Of a stretch of 64,000 nucleotides of DNA, positions 37,010-45,400 are shown in pieces. Position 1 is the stretch's first letter. Every line of letters starts with the position of its first letter. The stretch is from Bacteroidota bacterium (GTDB lineage Bacteria > Bacteroidota > Bacteroidia > Flavobacteriales > Weeksellaceae): NCBI GenBank assembly GCA_023461035.1, contig JAEWOD010000020.1, positions 168,926 through 232,925 on the forward strand. Reading direction: 5' to 3'. The notes under the pieces were generated by a model. It was not told where the DNA came from. It saw only the letters and a list, made by a program, of their open reading frames with translations, and did no database searches. Made by a program: the position numbers and the translations under genes.

Positions 37010-37017
37010 CAAATATA
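37010..37017 (-). promoter_or_regulatory. Bacteroidetes -7 box (TATATTTG) for the exported hypothetical gene
   Basis: A minus-strand TATATTTG lies 23 bp upstream of the ATG at 36986. This spacing supports the shorter start choice for that gene. Confidence 0.5.
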
Positions 37018-37053
37018 AGATTTAATGATTTGGTTGAAATCTAATGAGAAACT

Positions 37054-37061
37054 TATCTTTG
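37054..37061 (+). promoter_or_regulatory. Bacteroidetes -7 box (TATCTTTG) for DUF3817 gene
   Basis: TATCTTTG followed by an ATG 15 bp downstream at 37077. It rules out the upstream in-frame ATG at 37044 as the start. Confidence 0.6.
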
Positions 37062-37076
37062 TGCCAAATTTTTTAC

Positions 37077-37385
37077 ATGAACGAACAGGCGTTGAAAAAG
37101 TATTTTAAGTTTTTCTGTATTTTGGAATTCATCAGTTGTATTTTGCTTTTTTGTGTGGCCATGCCCATTAAATACGGAGTAGATGCTGAAACTCCGCTGA
37201 TGTTTCCCATAGGGATGTTTCATGGCATAGCTTTTATGGGTTATGTTTTATTTGCCTTTTTGGTGAAGAAATATTACAAATGGGACTGGGAAGAAATGGC
37301 TTTCATCCTTATGTTTGCGTTTGTTCCGTTTATGACCATTTTGGTGCACAGAAAGGTAAATAAATTTGATAAGGAAAATGCCTGA
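37077..37385 (+). CDS. DUF3817 small integral membrane protein
   Basis: A 102-residue membrane protein with three hydrophobic helices: FFCILEFISCILLFCVAMPIK (about 9-29), MFHGIAFMGYVLFAFLVKKYY (about 49-68) and EMAFILMFAFVPFMTILV (about 74-92). The motif PIKYG...P.G..HG is characteristic of DUF3817, a family of unknown function. The start at 37077 is set by the TATCTTTG box at 37054-37061. It precedes trpS on the same strand by 53 bp. Confidence 0.85.
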   Translation: MNEQALKKYFKFFCILEFISCILLFCVAMPIKYGVDAETPLMFPIGMFHGIAFMGYVLFAFLVKKYYKWDWEEMAFILMFAFVPFMTILVHRKVNKFDKENA

Positions 37386-37438
37386 TAGTTTCAAATGAAA
37401 TTCAGAATTTAAAATTTATAAATCAAAATAATATAAAG

Positions 37439-38413
37439 ATGCCACGAGTTTTAACAGGAGTACAAGCAACAGGAATCCCACATTTGGGGAATATTTTGGG
37501 AGCCATTTCGCCTGCCATCCAAATGGCCAATTCCTCTGACGATAATTCCTTTATTTTTATCGCGGATCTTCATGCTTTGACCCAGATCAAAGATCCGGAA
37601 CTACTGAAACAAAACACGTATGAGGTGGCTGCTTGCTGGCTTTCTTTGGGTTTGGATACTGAGAAAGCGATTTTTTATCGTCAGTCAGATGTTCCGCAAG
37701 TAACCGAACTGATGTGGTATTTGCTGAATTATTTTCCGTTTCAGCGATTGACTTTGGCGCATTCGTTCAAAGACAAACAAGATTATCTTTCCGACGTAAA
37801 TGCCGGATTGTTTACCTATCCGATTCTGATGGCGGCCGATATTTTATTGTACGATGCCGAATTGGTTCCGGTCGGAAAAGACCAGTTACAGCATCTCGAA
37901 ATCACGCGTGACGTGGCGGAAAGATTCAACCATCAGATGGGCGAAACCTTTGTGTTGCCACAAGCCAAAATAGATGAAAATGTGATGCTGGTTCCGGGAG
38001 TTGACGGACAGAAAATGAGCAAATCCCGTAATAATTTCCTCAATATTTTCCTGCCCGAAAAAGAACTCAAAAAACAAGTGATGTCCATCCAGACCGACAG
38101 CACACCGTTGGAAGATCCAAAAAACCCGGATACGGACAATGTTTTTGCTTTGTACAAACTTGTGGCTTCCCCGGAACAAACCGAAGAAATGCGCCAAAAC
38201 TATCTAAATGGCGGTTACGGATACGGTCATGCAAAAACAGCACTTTTAGAAGTTTTATTGGATAATTATGCATCAGCCCGTACCAAATTCAATGAATTGA
38301 TGGAGGACAAATCCACACTGGATGCATTTCTGGAAAACGGTGCAATCCGTGCTTCATGTGTTGCCGATGAGATTTTGCGAAGAGTGAGGGGTAAGTTGGG
38401 GGTGAAAATTTAA
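37439..38413 (+). CDS. trpS: Tryptophan--tRNA ligase
   Basis: A 324-residue class Ic tRNA synthetase, normal length for the bacterial enzyme. The start MPRVLTGVQATGIPHLGNILGA contains the HIGH-like PHLGN; IADLHALTQ near 43, AHSFKDKQDY near 111, YPILMAADILLYDAELVPVGKDQ near 125-147 (Asp for Trp recognition) and the KMSKS motif GQKMSKSRNN near 190 are all present. The C-terminal helical anticodon-binding part is complete. It is followed by a T9SS protein gene after 35 bp. Confidence 0.96.
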   Translation: MPRVLTGVQATGIPHLGNILGAISPAIQMANSSDDNSFIFIADLHALTQIKDPELLKQNTYEVAACWLSLGLDTEKAIFYRQSDVPQVTELMWYLLNYFPFQRLTLAHSFKDKQDYLSDVNAGLFTYPILMAADILLYDAELVPVGKDQLQHLEITRDVAERFNHQMGETFVLPQAKIDENVMLVPGVDGQKMSKSRNNFLNIFLPEKELKKQVMSIQTDSTPLEDPKNPDTDNVFALYKLVASPEQTEEMRQNYLNGGYGYGHAKTALLEVLLDNYASARTKFNELMEDKSTLDAFLENGAIRASCVADEILRRVRGKLGVKI

Positions 38414-38448
38414 TCAATTATATTTGCTTATAAACCAATTTAAAACAC

Positions 38449-39999
38449 ATGAAACCAACATTTTTTTTATTTAGTATTTTTTGTTTTTCTTTATTATTCT
38501 CACAGGAAGCACCTGAAATTGAGTGGGAGAAATCTTATGGTGGAAGTGATTCAGATTCATGTTTATCTATAGTTAACACAGTTGATGGAGGTTTTTTGTT
38601 GATAGGTCAATCTCTATCCTCTGATGGAGATGTTATTGATAATAATGGTGATTCAGATGTTTGGATGGTTAAGATTAATATGATGGGTGTAATTGAATGG
38701 CAAAAGGTATTTGGAGGTAGTAACTATGATATTGCGTTTGATTTAAAAGCAACATTAGATGGGGGATATATCTTTGTTGGACATACAAATTCTTTAGATG
38801 GAGATGTTAGCGGTTGGCATGAAGGATATGATACTAATAATTTCCCAACTTTAGATTTTTGGATAGTTAAATTAGATCAATTTGGTAATATTCAATGGCA
38901 AAAATGCTTAGGGGGTACAGAAAATGATTATGGATATTCTGTTGAATTGACTTCTAGTGGTGGATATATTATTTCTGGTCATTCATATTCGTTTGATGGA
39001 GATATTAGTCATAATTTTGGAGGTAGCGATTATTGGATTGTAAAATTGGATAGTAATGGTAATTTACTGTGGGAAAAATCTTTTGGTGGTACGGATAGCG
39101 ATAAAGCAAATTCAATACTAAAATTTGATGATAACAAATATATGATTATTGGTGGCTCAAGTTCTAATGATGGAGATGTGTCAGTTAATCATGGAAGTAC
39201 AGATATGTGGGTTATATGTATTGATGAGAATGGACAACTGATATGGGAAAGATCATATGGGGGAAGTGGGTATGATACAGGTAATAAAATACAAAGTACA
39301 ATAGATGGAGGTTTTGTTATTGCAGCGAGTAGTAACTCGAATAATGGAGATGTGACATCTAACAATGGTGGTGTTGATTATTGGATTGTTAAGATTGATA
39401 ATATAGGTAACATTGAATGGCAAAAATCTTATGGTGGGAGTATTCTTGATGCAACTGAAGATATATTTATTACAACAGAAAAAAACTATATTGTATTGGG
39501 GCATTCAGAGTCCAATGATGGAGATGTTTTAGAGAATAAGGGGGGATTCGATTTTTGGATATTAAAATTAGATGAGTTTGGAGAATTGATTTGGCAAAAA
39601 TCTTTAGGTGGAAACAACTATGAATTTTCAAGTGTAATATTGCCAACACAAGACAATGGATTTATAACAGGAGGAAATACTCAGTCCTCAAATAATGGTG
39701 ATGTTACGAATAACCACGGAGGTGTTGACTACTGGATAGTAAAGCTCAGTCCCGATCAAATGTCCACCTCTGAAATCAATCCTTCTCAAATTTCCATTTA
39801 TCCCAACCCGGTTAAGGACGTTCTCAATTTCTCAGAAAAATTAGAAAACATAGAAATTCATTCCGTTTCAGGTCAGAAAGTTTGGGAAGTAAAAGAAGGA
39901 ATGTTGCTAAATGTGAATTATTTGATGTCCGGAACTTACTTTTTAAAAGCTAAAACGCTTAAAGGAGAAAGAGTTAATTTAAAATTCATCAAAAAATAA
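38449..39999 (+). CDS. T9SS-sorted secreted repeat protein (propeller-like)
   Basis: A 516-residue exported protein with a signal peptide (to about 18) followed by seven to eight repeats of about 50-55 residues, each containing a W-x-K-SYGG/FGG turn, DGGF/Y-IIxG, S-x-DGDV and DxWxVKL/ID blocks. This arrangement fits a beta-propeller. The final 75 residues (from about 445, ISIYPNPVKDVLNF) form a type A T9SS sorting domain ending in LKFIKK. The repeats are written in noticeably more AT-rich DNA than the C-terminal domain, which begins near nt 39750. The 3' end of this gene (NLKFIKK plus stop) is also present at 46469-46493, part of a long direct repeat. Ligand and role are unknown. Confidence 0.87.
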   Translation: MKPTFFLFSIFCFSLLFSQEAPEIEWEKSYGGSDSDSCLSIVNTVDGGFLLIGQSLSSDGDVIDNNGDSDVWMVKINMMGVIEWQKVFGGSNYDIAFDLKATLDGGYIFVGHTNSLDGDVSGWHEGYDTNNFPTLDFWIVKLDQFGNIQWQKCLGGTENDYGYSVELTSSGGYIISGHSYSFDGDISHNFGGSDYWIVKLDSNGNLLWEKSFGGTDSDKANSILKFDDNKYMIIGGSSSNDGDVSVNHGSTDMWVICIDENGQLIWERSYGGSGYDTGNKIQSTIDGGFVIAASSNSNNGDVTSNNGGVDYWIVKIDNIGNIEWQKSYGGSILDATEDIFITTEKNYIVLGHSESNDGDVLENKGGFDFWILKLDEFGELIWQKSLGGNNYEFSSVILPTQDNGFITGGNTQSSNNGDVTNNHGGVDYWIVKLSPDQMSTSEINPSQISIYPNPVKDVLNFSEKLENIEIHSVSGQKVWEVKEGMLLNVNYLMSGTYFLKAKTLKGERVNLKFIKK

Positions 40000-40250
40000 A
40001 TCGAACTTCGTAAATCACTAATCGCTCAATTGTTATAATTTATTAAAAATTAAAGAAATTCGGGCTTAGGGCATATCTTTGTACATTCAAAAATTGAAAA
40101 GAAATTGATACAAGTTTTAGATAGTGCAAAAGCAAAAGTAATTTCTTTGATGAGCGAAGACAGAACCAGTTTGGGAGAGAGTTTCGTGCATGTCTGAGTA
40201 GAAAGCGGCGGGTGTTCCGGGCTTTCTTATAAACTGAGTTTTACCAAACA
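39976..40250 (+). repeat. Left copy of ~280-bp direct repeat flanking the cassette array
   Basis: This segment (the last codons of the T9SS gene, the spacer, the TATCTTTG promoter and the first ~49 codons of the A-type Fe-S carrier) aligns with 46469-46751. Stretches such as TTGTTATAATTTATTAAAAA are identical, with scattered substitutions and a few indels. It ends abruptly at 40250, where the cassette array begins. Confidence 0.9.
40105..40250 (+). pseudogene. Truncated, decayed copy of the A-type Fe-S carrier gene
   Basis: Aligned with the intact gene at 46606, this copy has lost the ATG (TTG at 40105), carries a premature TGA at codon 31 (40195-40197, GGA in the intact copy) and is cut off after codon 48-49, before the conserved C-terminal CGC cysteines. 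The -7 box TATCTTTG (40074-40081) upstream is retained. It cannot make a working carrier. Confidence 0.9.
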
Positions 40251-40268
40251 GCTGTGCGTTCGTATTTC

Positions 40269-41378
40269 TTAAAATTGCTTTTCAAAAGTCTTTCCGTTAA
40301 ACTTATATATACTTCCGTCTGCCATCCCAAACCATAATTCACTATTTCTATCCTCGTAAATTGAAAGAACGAAATCATTTGTCAATCCATCTTTTTGGGT
40401 ATAATTCTCAAATTGATTACCATCGAATTTCCAAATTCCGGCATCTCTGTCTCCAAACCAAATGTTTCCTTTATGGTCTTCAGCGATTATAAAAACGTGT
40501 TCCAGTGTGCCTTGAGGTGATTTGTATTCTCCTCCTCTTCGTTTGTTGTTGGGGTGAATCAAGTGATGCTTATTTGAAAAATTTATGATTGAATCACCTT
40601 CTTTAAGTAATACCCCAATTCCGTTATTCCCAATCCAAAGCCTGCCTTTAGAATCTTCTAAAATACTTCGTATATGCAAGGGTTCTTTTTTTCTATCATA
40701 TCCTAAAGTTTCATCGGTAATGATGGTAAAATCACTTCCATCATATCCGAAAACACCTGCATACGTGGCAAACCATATCTTGTTTTTGCCTTTTGAAATA
40801 TCAGTTACGGCAAATAAATTATCGTTGGGGTTAAGAACTTTTTGAGGAGGAAGGTCTAAATAATGTAATCGTTGTCCATCGTATCTATAAACGCCTGATT
40901 CATTTCCGGCTTCAAACCATAAGTCATTGTCAGATTTCATCCATTCACTTGTTTTATAGTCATTGCTTTGAATTGGAAAAACATTTTGAGAATTTTCGTT
41001 GTTTGTTTTTGTGTGATTACTCATTCTTGTGCCATCATAACTGCTAACTCCGGTTTGTGTGTCAAACCAAATAACTCCTTCTTTGTCTTCCTGAATGGCG
41101 TGTATTTGGTTATCAGCAAGTCCTTCATTAATAGTGAAGAGGTTGAATGATTTCCCATTATAAACCGCAACTCCTTCTTGGAGACTTCCAAACCAATAAT
41201 TTCCTTTGCTGTCTTGAAAGATAGCACGAATTCCGGAAGTGAATTTTAAGGAATCGGTTTTTGAATTGGCTACCAATTCAGGTTGGTTAATTTCTTTTTC
41301 TGTTGATTTTTTTTCGGCACAACAAAAGTTCAAGGACAATATGAGTATTAGGTAAATCAATTTTATTTTTTTATCCAT
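40269..41378 (-). CDS. Lipoprotein with two-component-regulator propeller repeats
   Basis: A 369-residue lipoprotein (lipobox LNFCC, Cys about 19-20) whose body is made of Reg_prop-type blades (PF07494): repeats of the form F/I-x-DSKGN/R-W/LW-F/IG-x-x-x-GV-x-x-Y-D/N-G, e.g. IFQDSKGNYWFGSLQEGVAVY, IQEDKEGVIWFDTQTGV, ILEDSKGRLWIGNNGIGVL and IYEDRNSELWFGMADGSIYKF. In full-length hybrid two-component sensors such blades bind ligands; here the propeller stands alone on a lipid anchor, with no kinase or transmembrane module. It is the first cassette of the array, bordered by TGTGCGT (40253-40259) and the complementary GACGCACA of site A. Function is unknown. Confidence 0.8.
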   Translation of the reverse strand: MDKKIKLIYLILILSLNFCCAEKKSTEKEINQPELVANSKTDSLKFTSGIRAIFQDSKGNYWFGSLQEGVAVYNGKSFNLFTINEGLADNQIHAIQEDKEGVIWFDTQTGVSSYDGTRMSNHTKTNNENSQNVFPIQSNDYKTSEWMKSDNDLWFEAGNESGVYRYDGQRLHYLDLPPQKVLNPNDNLFAVTDISKGKNKIWFATYAGVFGYDGSDFTIITDETLGYDRKKEPLHIRSILEDSKGRLWIGNNGIGVLLKEGDSIINFSNKHHLIHPNNKRRGGEYKSPQGTLEHVFIIAEDHKGNIWFGDRDAGIWKFDGNQFENYTQKDGLTNDFVLSIYEDRNSELWFGMADGSIYKFNGKTFEKQF

Positions 41379-41396
41379 TTCGGGTTTTTATAATAT

Positions 41397-41647
41397 GACG
41401 CACAACGAGCAGCGTATTGGCGACAGTGGATGGGGATAGCCCGCCGCCGCGGATCGATTTAGACGACACCTGGCAAAAGCCAATTTCTTTTTGCTAATTT
41501 ATGTAAAAAAGCCAATAAAAATTGAAGATGTACGAATACCTTATAAAAATAAAAAAGCACATTCGTAATTGGCTTTTGCGGCAATCGACGTACAAATTTT
41601 CAATTTTGCCGTTACTCCGCCATTTTACAAAACCGCTTGTTGGGCGA
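41397..41647. repeat. Cassette-array site A (attC-like)
   Basis: Runs from GACGCACAACG (41397) to TGTTGGGCGA (41638-41647). Inside are GGCG/CGCC blocks near both ends (inner L-box-like pair), a GC palindromic block at 41441, an arm pair GCAAAAGCCAAT (41473) with AATTGGCTTTTGC (41567-41579), and 43 bp of extra sequence absent from site B. Positions 41441-41509 match site B at 42471-42539 base for base. Confidence 0.7.
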
Positions 41648-41658
41648 TTGTGTTGTTT

Positions 41659-42387
41659 TCAGTACTTATTTTTCCAAGTTTCAATTATATTTTTGTCCCA
41701 AAGTTTTTTGGCAAAATCTAAAAATACTTTTGGTCCTTCAGAAAAGCCTTTGTCAATATTATATTCTCCTCCCATATACATCTCATTTCCGTCATCATCA
41801 ATTCCGAGCACAACTTTATTTTCTCCTCTTATTGCAAATTTTTGTTGTCTCTCATACATTATGACTTTCATATTAGAAGGACTTACATCTCCATGGCAAA
41901 CGGTTTTATACATCAACCATATTTCAGCAACTCCATTATTGTCAAGGTCAGTTATTTGAAACGTATTATCAATAAATTCAGCAACAATATCAACAGGACA
42001 ATCACTTATGTAGTCATTAACTTTCCAAGTTTGTTTGGCATTGTTATTTTCTACAATAAAATGATAGGCAAAAATTTCTGCATCTCCTCCGTCACTTTCG
42101 TGTTTGAATTTCTTACTCTCATAAATACCAGTTTCAGTTGTAATAACAATGTTTTCTCCTAAGTTGTCCGTCCACTTGATTGCATTTACAATTATTCCCT
42201 CATACTTTATGTCGTTTGGAAGTTCACTGACGTTAATTGTGATAGGGGTAATTTTTTTGATTTCAGAAGTTAAAACTGTGTTGTATTCTAATGTTTCTTT
42301 ATATTCAGTCTTTTGTTGATTTTTGGTTTCGTTTCCACAAGATTGGAAAAGAAAAGCTGTCAAAAGTATTATAATTAGTTGTTTCAT
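41659..42387 (-). CDS. Hypothetical lipoprotein (M949_RS01915-like)
   Basis: A 242-residue lipoprotein with lipobox LFQSC (Cys 16). The mature part contains ITDLDNNGVAEIWLMYKTVCHGDVSPSNMKVIMYE-type segments, a pattern I associate with flavobacterial proteins labelled M949_RS01915 (surface polysaccharide-related by name only), plus an FG-GAP-like DLDNNG calcium-type loop. It occupies the second cassette alone. The cassette borders are GTTGGGCGAT (41639-41648) and, on the other side, ATCGCACAAC (42427-42436), complementary in 9 of 10 positions. The stop codon is TGA, so TGA acts as a terminator at least here. Function unknown. Confidence 0.72.
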   Translation of the reverse strand: MKQLIIILLTAFLFQSCGNETKNQQKTEYKETLEYNTVLTSEIKKITPITINVSELPNDIKYEGIIVNAIKWTDNLGENIVITTETGIYESKKFKHESDGGDAEIFAYHFIVENNNAKQTWKVNDYISDCPVDIVAEFIDNTFQITDLDNNGVAEIWLMYKTVCHGDVSPSNMKVIMYERQQKFAIRGENKVVLGIDDDGNEMYMGGEYNIDKGFSEGPKVFLDFAKKLWDKNIIETWKNKY

Positions 42388-42428
42388 TTTCTATCGTTTC
42401 AATTTGGGCGATTTTTGGTTTAGCATAT

Positions 42429-42625
42429 CGCACAACGTTCCGTGGCTTGGCGACAGCGAAAGGCAATCGTCCGCCGCCGCGGATCGATTTAGACGACACC
42501 TGGCAAAAGCCAATTTCTTTTTGCTAATTTATGTAAAAATGCCAATTTTATTGGCTTTTGGTAGTGATAGAAGTACAAACTTTGAATTTAGCACTTTAGC
42601 ACCGCTTTTGGCAATATGTTAGCGG
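42429..42625. repeat. Cassette-array site B (attC-like)
   Basis: Runs from CGCACAACG (42429) to GTTAGCGG (42618-42625). It shares 69 bp with site A (42471-42539), including the GC block and the hairpin arm GCAAAAGCCAAT, whose partner ATTGGCTTTTG is at 42550-42560. TTGGCGACAG near 42448 also matches site A. Confidence 0.7.
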
Positions 42626-42631
42626 AAGTTT

Positions 42632-43363
42632 TTATCCAGCGATTGCTAATCTTATAAAATTTAGTTTATTGTTTTTAAATTCAAATTGCCAATTATACAT
42701 GAATTCGTTTTCTGAATGATAGTCAGTAAATTCGTCAAAATCTTTAATTATTTTTGAGTGAGCCATATAATTGTAATACAAATTAACATTCGTATTTTCA
42801 ATTGAAATTTCATAAACGATTTTCACAAAACCGTTGTCAGTCATTGTACTATTTAATCCATTGTTTTTGTAATAGTTAATATCCTCAAGATTAATTTTGT
42901 TTAAAACTTCCTTTAACGATTTTGGTTCGTCATCTCCTGTTTGATTTTCGTAATAAAATCCAAATTTTGTTTTAAGTTCCTCTTTATTGTCATTTAATAC
43001 TAGGTTTTTGAAAATTTTTAACTGATTGACCAATTCTTGCCGGTTGCTTTTTATTTCTTTTGTTTTGTCTTGAAATAATTTAATATTCTTCTTTTCAATT
43101 TCATTAAATACAACACTTTTGTTGTTGTTCTTTGACTTATACCAGGATTTTTCTTCAAAGAAGTTTTGAAACCTTCCATTTTCAAATTCATAGCCATTTC
43201 TTGCAAATATTTCATTTGTTAGAAGTCGAATTTCATCAATGCTTAAGTCCTTTATTTGTTCGATCTTAATAATTTTTGTTGAGCAATTTGAACAATCTTT
43301 TAATGATTGTGCCTTAGTTTGCAAACAACAAAATACGAATAATAAGTAAAATATGCTCTTCAT
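42632..43363 (-). CDS. Exported YARHG-domain protein
   Basis: A 243-residue exported protein with a signal peptide (MKSIFYLLFVFCCLQTKAQ) and a YARHG domain at about 35-80 (IDEIRLLTNEIFARNGYEFENGRFQNFFEEKSWYK; the name motif appears as FARNG). YARHG is an extracellular domain of unknown role, often found near peptidoglycan or protease-linked proteins. The C-terminal half is a beta-rich domain without recognised motif. The gene shares its cassette (between sites B and C) with the interrupted gene directly upstream, one base away. It ends 7 bp from the GTTAGCGG core. Confidence 0.78.
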   Translation of the reverse strand: MKSIFYLLFVFCCLQTKAQSLKDCSNCSTKIIKIEQIKDLSIDEIRLLTNEIFARNGYEFENGRFQNFFEEKSWYKSKNNNKSVVFNEIEKKNIKLFQDKTKEIKSNRQELVNQLKIFKNLVLNDNKEELKTKFGFYYENQTGDDEPKSLKEVLNKINLEDINYYKNNGLNSTMTDNGFVKIVYEISIENTNVNLYYNYMAHSKIIKDFDEFTDYHSENEFMYNWQFEFKNNKLNFIRLAIAG

Positions 43364-43364
43364 C

Positions 43365-43670
43365 TTATTTCCAAGTTTTATAATCTAATTTATCAAAATT
43401 TTTAATTTTTTGTGATTGACCTTTATCAATGCTGATTATTTCATTTATTGAATCCACCGCAAGGGTATAATACTTTTTATCATATTTTCCGTTCCCACCA
43501 ACCACCAGAGCCTTCATTCATTTGGTCGCTTCAATGGTGAAAATTGAACTTTCTTTTGGAATTATATATTCATTTTCGGTCAATATTGAAAATAAATTTT
43601 CCAAAACAGATGTAAAGGTAACTAAGAGAAGATAAAGAATTATAGATATTCCTACTGTTAGTTTTTTCAT
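43365..43670 (-). pseudogene. Small membrane-anchored protein gene with in-frame TGA
   Basis: A 102-codon frame that starts at the ATG at 43670 with a hydrophobic N-terminus (MKKLTVGISIILYLLLVTF), is interrupted by TGA at codon 51 (43520-43518), then continues in the same frame (MKALVVGGNGKYDKK...) to a TAA at 43365-43367. It stops 1 bp before the ATG of the YARHG gene, so the two form a bicistronic cassette. A point mutation of a sense codon, possibly TGG, is the simplest explanation. The product would be a single-span membrane protein of unknown function. Confidence 0.65.
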
Positions 43671-43696
43671 TTTTAACTGTCGGCTCAGTAAAATTA

Positions 43697-43798
43697 CCGC
43701 TAAGGTTTCGGGGTATTGCCACAGTGGGGATTTTTAATACAAAAGTTCAATCGGAGATCCGCCGCGACGGATGAATCTTGCACAGTTCATGTTAGCGG
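43697..43798. repeat. Cassette-array site C (attC-like, short form)
   Basis: Runs from CCGCTAAGG (43697) to GTTAGCGG (43791-43798); the outer 7 bp are mutually complementary. It lacks the A/B/E hairpin block but has a GC palindromic core (GATCCGCCGCGACGGAT, 43757-43772 region). ACAGT/ACAGTG-like words occur near both ends. Confidence 0.6.
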
Positions 43799-43808
43799 TT
43801 CGGGTCGG

Positions 43809-44366
43809 CTATTTTTTATCAATTCTGAGGTCAATTGTATGAGATGCTCCAATTTTCCATTTGTTTTTTTCCAATACATAAATGTCTGCCCAATTGATAT
43901 ATTCTATTTCGATCTCTTTGCTGTTTATATTTTGATTAGTTACCTGATTTCTATATGTCAGCAAAGCTGTATTTTCAAAAAATTGCAAGGTTAAGTTATC
44001 ATATTTCACATGGATGATTTTCCAGTCTGATGGTTTGATCCGATCTGATATATAGTCATCTCTGTTTAGCAGGTGCCCGTCTCCGATAAATATAAAATTT
44101 TGTGAGAGTATTGTGTCGAAGCCTATTCTGCTTGGTGCTTGCATCACTAATGGCCAACTTCTTTTTAACTCAAGAATTTTTTTTGCATCGTCTGTTCTGT
44201 CTTCGCTTCCATTTTTCACTAACATATATTTTTTGATCTCAACAGTTGGTGTATTGCTGTCTTCCTTAACTTCTATTATTTTAGAAGTATATGTACTAAT
44301 TTTATCTTGCTTTTCAGAACAAGATAATACCAAAAATGAAATTAGAAATAGCTGAATCTTAGTCAT
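43809..44366 (-). CDS. NTF2-like (DUF4440-type) lipoprotein
   Basis: A 185-residue lipoprotein with lipobox LVLSC (Cys 16). The C-terminal 110 residues have the NTF2-like cone-fold pattern of DUF4440 proteins: LSQNFIFIGDGHLLNRDDYISDRI, then a strand set NLTLQFFENTALLTYRNQV and WADIYVLEKNKWKIGASHTI. Such domains bind small ligands or act as accessory subunits; the role here is unknown. It occupies its own cassette between sites C and D. The borders GTTAGCG (43791-43797) and CGCTAAC (44411-44417) are exactly complementary. Confidence 0.72.
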   Translation of the reverse strand: MTKIQLFLISFLVLSCSEKQDKISTYTSKIIEVKEDSNTPTVEIKKYMLVKNGSEDRTDDAKKILELKRSWPLVMQAPSRIGFDTILSQNFIFIGDGHLLNRDDYISDRIKPSDWKIIHVKYDNLTLQFFENTALLTYRNQVTNQNINSKEIEIEYINWADIYVLEKNKWKIGASHTIDLRIDKK

Positions 44367-44410
44367 TCAAATGTTGTTTTATCGGTTGGATTTCTGTTTA
44401 ATCGCCTAAT

Positions 44411-44620
44411 CGCTAACGACTCGGGGCTTGGCGTCAATGGCGGAATACTTCGACAAGCTCAGCACAAGCATAGAAGCCGAAAAGCTGAGATTTTGCACGA
44501 ACGTAGTCAATGCGGTTTCCGTGTTTGTAAACTTACGAAAAAAGAAATGCGGAACCACATTTGGCGTGTAGAAAACACAAAAGTTCAGCCCGCCATTTTG
44601 CTAATTCGATGTTAGCTGAC
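44411..44620. repeat. Cassette-array site D (attC-like)
   Basis: Runs from CGCTAACG (44411) to GTTAGCTGAC (44611-44620). An inner complementary pair ATGGCGG (44437-44443) and CCGCCAT (44590-44596) resembles attC L boxes, although the spacers to the outer cores (19 and 14 nt) are longer than in classical attC. It contains a copy of the dispersed CTTCGACAAGCTCAG repeat at 44449-44469. Confidence 0.65.
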
Positions 44621-44627
44621 GTTTTAT

Positions 44628-44918
44628 CTATTCTTCATTCTCGTAAAGATTAAAGATCATTGAATATCCGTATTTCATAACTTCATCATAATATTTTTGA
44701 TAGTCTTTATCTAAATCATTTTTCTTATTGTATTCATAATATTCATCTTCTCATTCAATGATTTCCCAATTATTTTCTTGAACATAATATTTTGCAAGCT
44801 CAACAGAATCTTTATAATCCTTATAGTTTATTAAAATCATTGCGTATGCTCCAAGAACTTTTCCAAAATATTCTTCATTTGAAGGATTTGGTTTACAATG
44901 TATTATAAAATGATACAT
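44628..44918 (-). pseudogene. Small cytoplasmic protein gene with in-frame TGA
   Basis: A 97-codon frame from the ATG at 44918 (MYHFIIHCKPNPSNEEYFGKV) to TAG at 44628-44630, interrupted by a single TGA at codon 56 (44753-44751), between ...NNWEIIE and EDEYYEYNKK. Downstream coding character continues without further damage. The start overlaps the stop of the upstream lipoprotein gene by one base (TAATG), so the two genes share a cassette and are coupled. No function recognised. A recent nonsense mutation is the simplest reading; TGA read as sense is less likely. Confidence 0.65.
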
Positions 44919-45382
44919 TACTCTATATTTTTAGGACTTGATAGGGTTTCTTCTACAAAATCAACGGCTTCAGAAACAGAAACAGAAAAAATCCCAGCAT
45001 TTCCGTTATCATATGCTTCTTTCCAAATTTTATATCCTTCTTCAAATTGAGGAAGTTTTTTATTTTTGCCAACTAATTTTGTCACGCTTTTAGAAAGTGC
45101 TTCTTTTGAAAAAGGTAAATGTCCAATTTCTTCTGATTTTCCATTTTCTTTATTTGGATTCTTAAAATTGAGGCCACTCACCGAAATATGAATTATTTCT
45201 TCATCATTATTTTTTTCAATTTTTAGAATTTGTAAAGTTGAATTTGTTTCATTTGCTCTTGTTTTGTAACTCCAAATTTGTCCTACTTCAAACTTGTTAT
45301 TATTCTGACCTTTGCAGCTAGAAAATATTGTAAACATTGTAATTAGTATAAAAAATGATTTTATTGATTTCATTCGTTTCAT
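44918..45382 (-). CDS. Hypothetical lipoprotein
   Basis: A 154-residue lipoprotein with lipobox FSSC (Cys about 23). A second ATG at codon 4 could also serve as start. The mature protein is small and charged, with a beta-rich N-terminal half (KFEVGQIWSYKTRANETNSTLQILKIE, reminiscent of small barrels) and a C-terminal helix pair containing EGYKIWKEAYDNGNAGIFSVSVSEAVDFVEETL. Its stop overlaps the start of the next minus-strand gene by one base. The cassette borders GTTAGCTGAC and GTCAGCTAAC are exactly complementary over 10 bp, the clearest case in the array. Function unknown. Confidence 0.7.
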   Translation of the reverse strand: MKRMKSIKSFFILITMFTIFSSCKGQNNNKFEVGQIWSYKTRANETNSTLQILKIEKNNDEEIIHISVSGLNFKNPNKENGKSEEIGHLPFSKEALSKSVTKLVGKNKKLPQFEEGYKIWKEAYDNGNAGIFSVSVSEAVDFVEETLSSPKNIE

Positions 45383-45400
45383 AGCATTTTTTGATAAAGT

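Noticed and set aside
41522..41959. Plus-strand frame of 145 codons over site A and the M949-like gene
   Set aside because: It runs through the repeat site and antisense to a lipoprotein gene with a proper lipobox; its residue composition is that of a reversed gene.
43365..44918. Selenocysteine insertion at the two in-frame TGA codons
   Set aside because: No selenoprotein family is recognisable, no obvious hairpin directly after either TGA was found, and neither protein has a redox-type motif at the site. Nonsense mutation is simpler.
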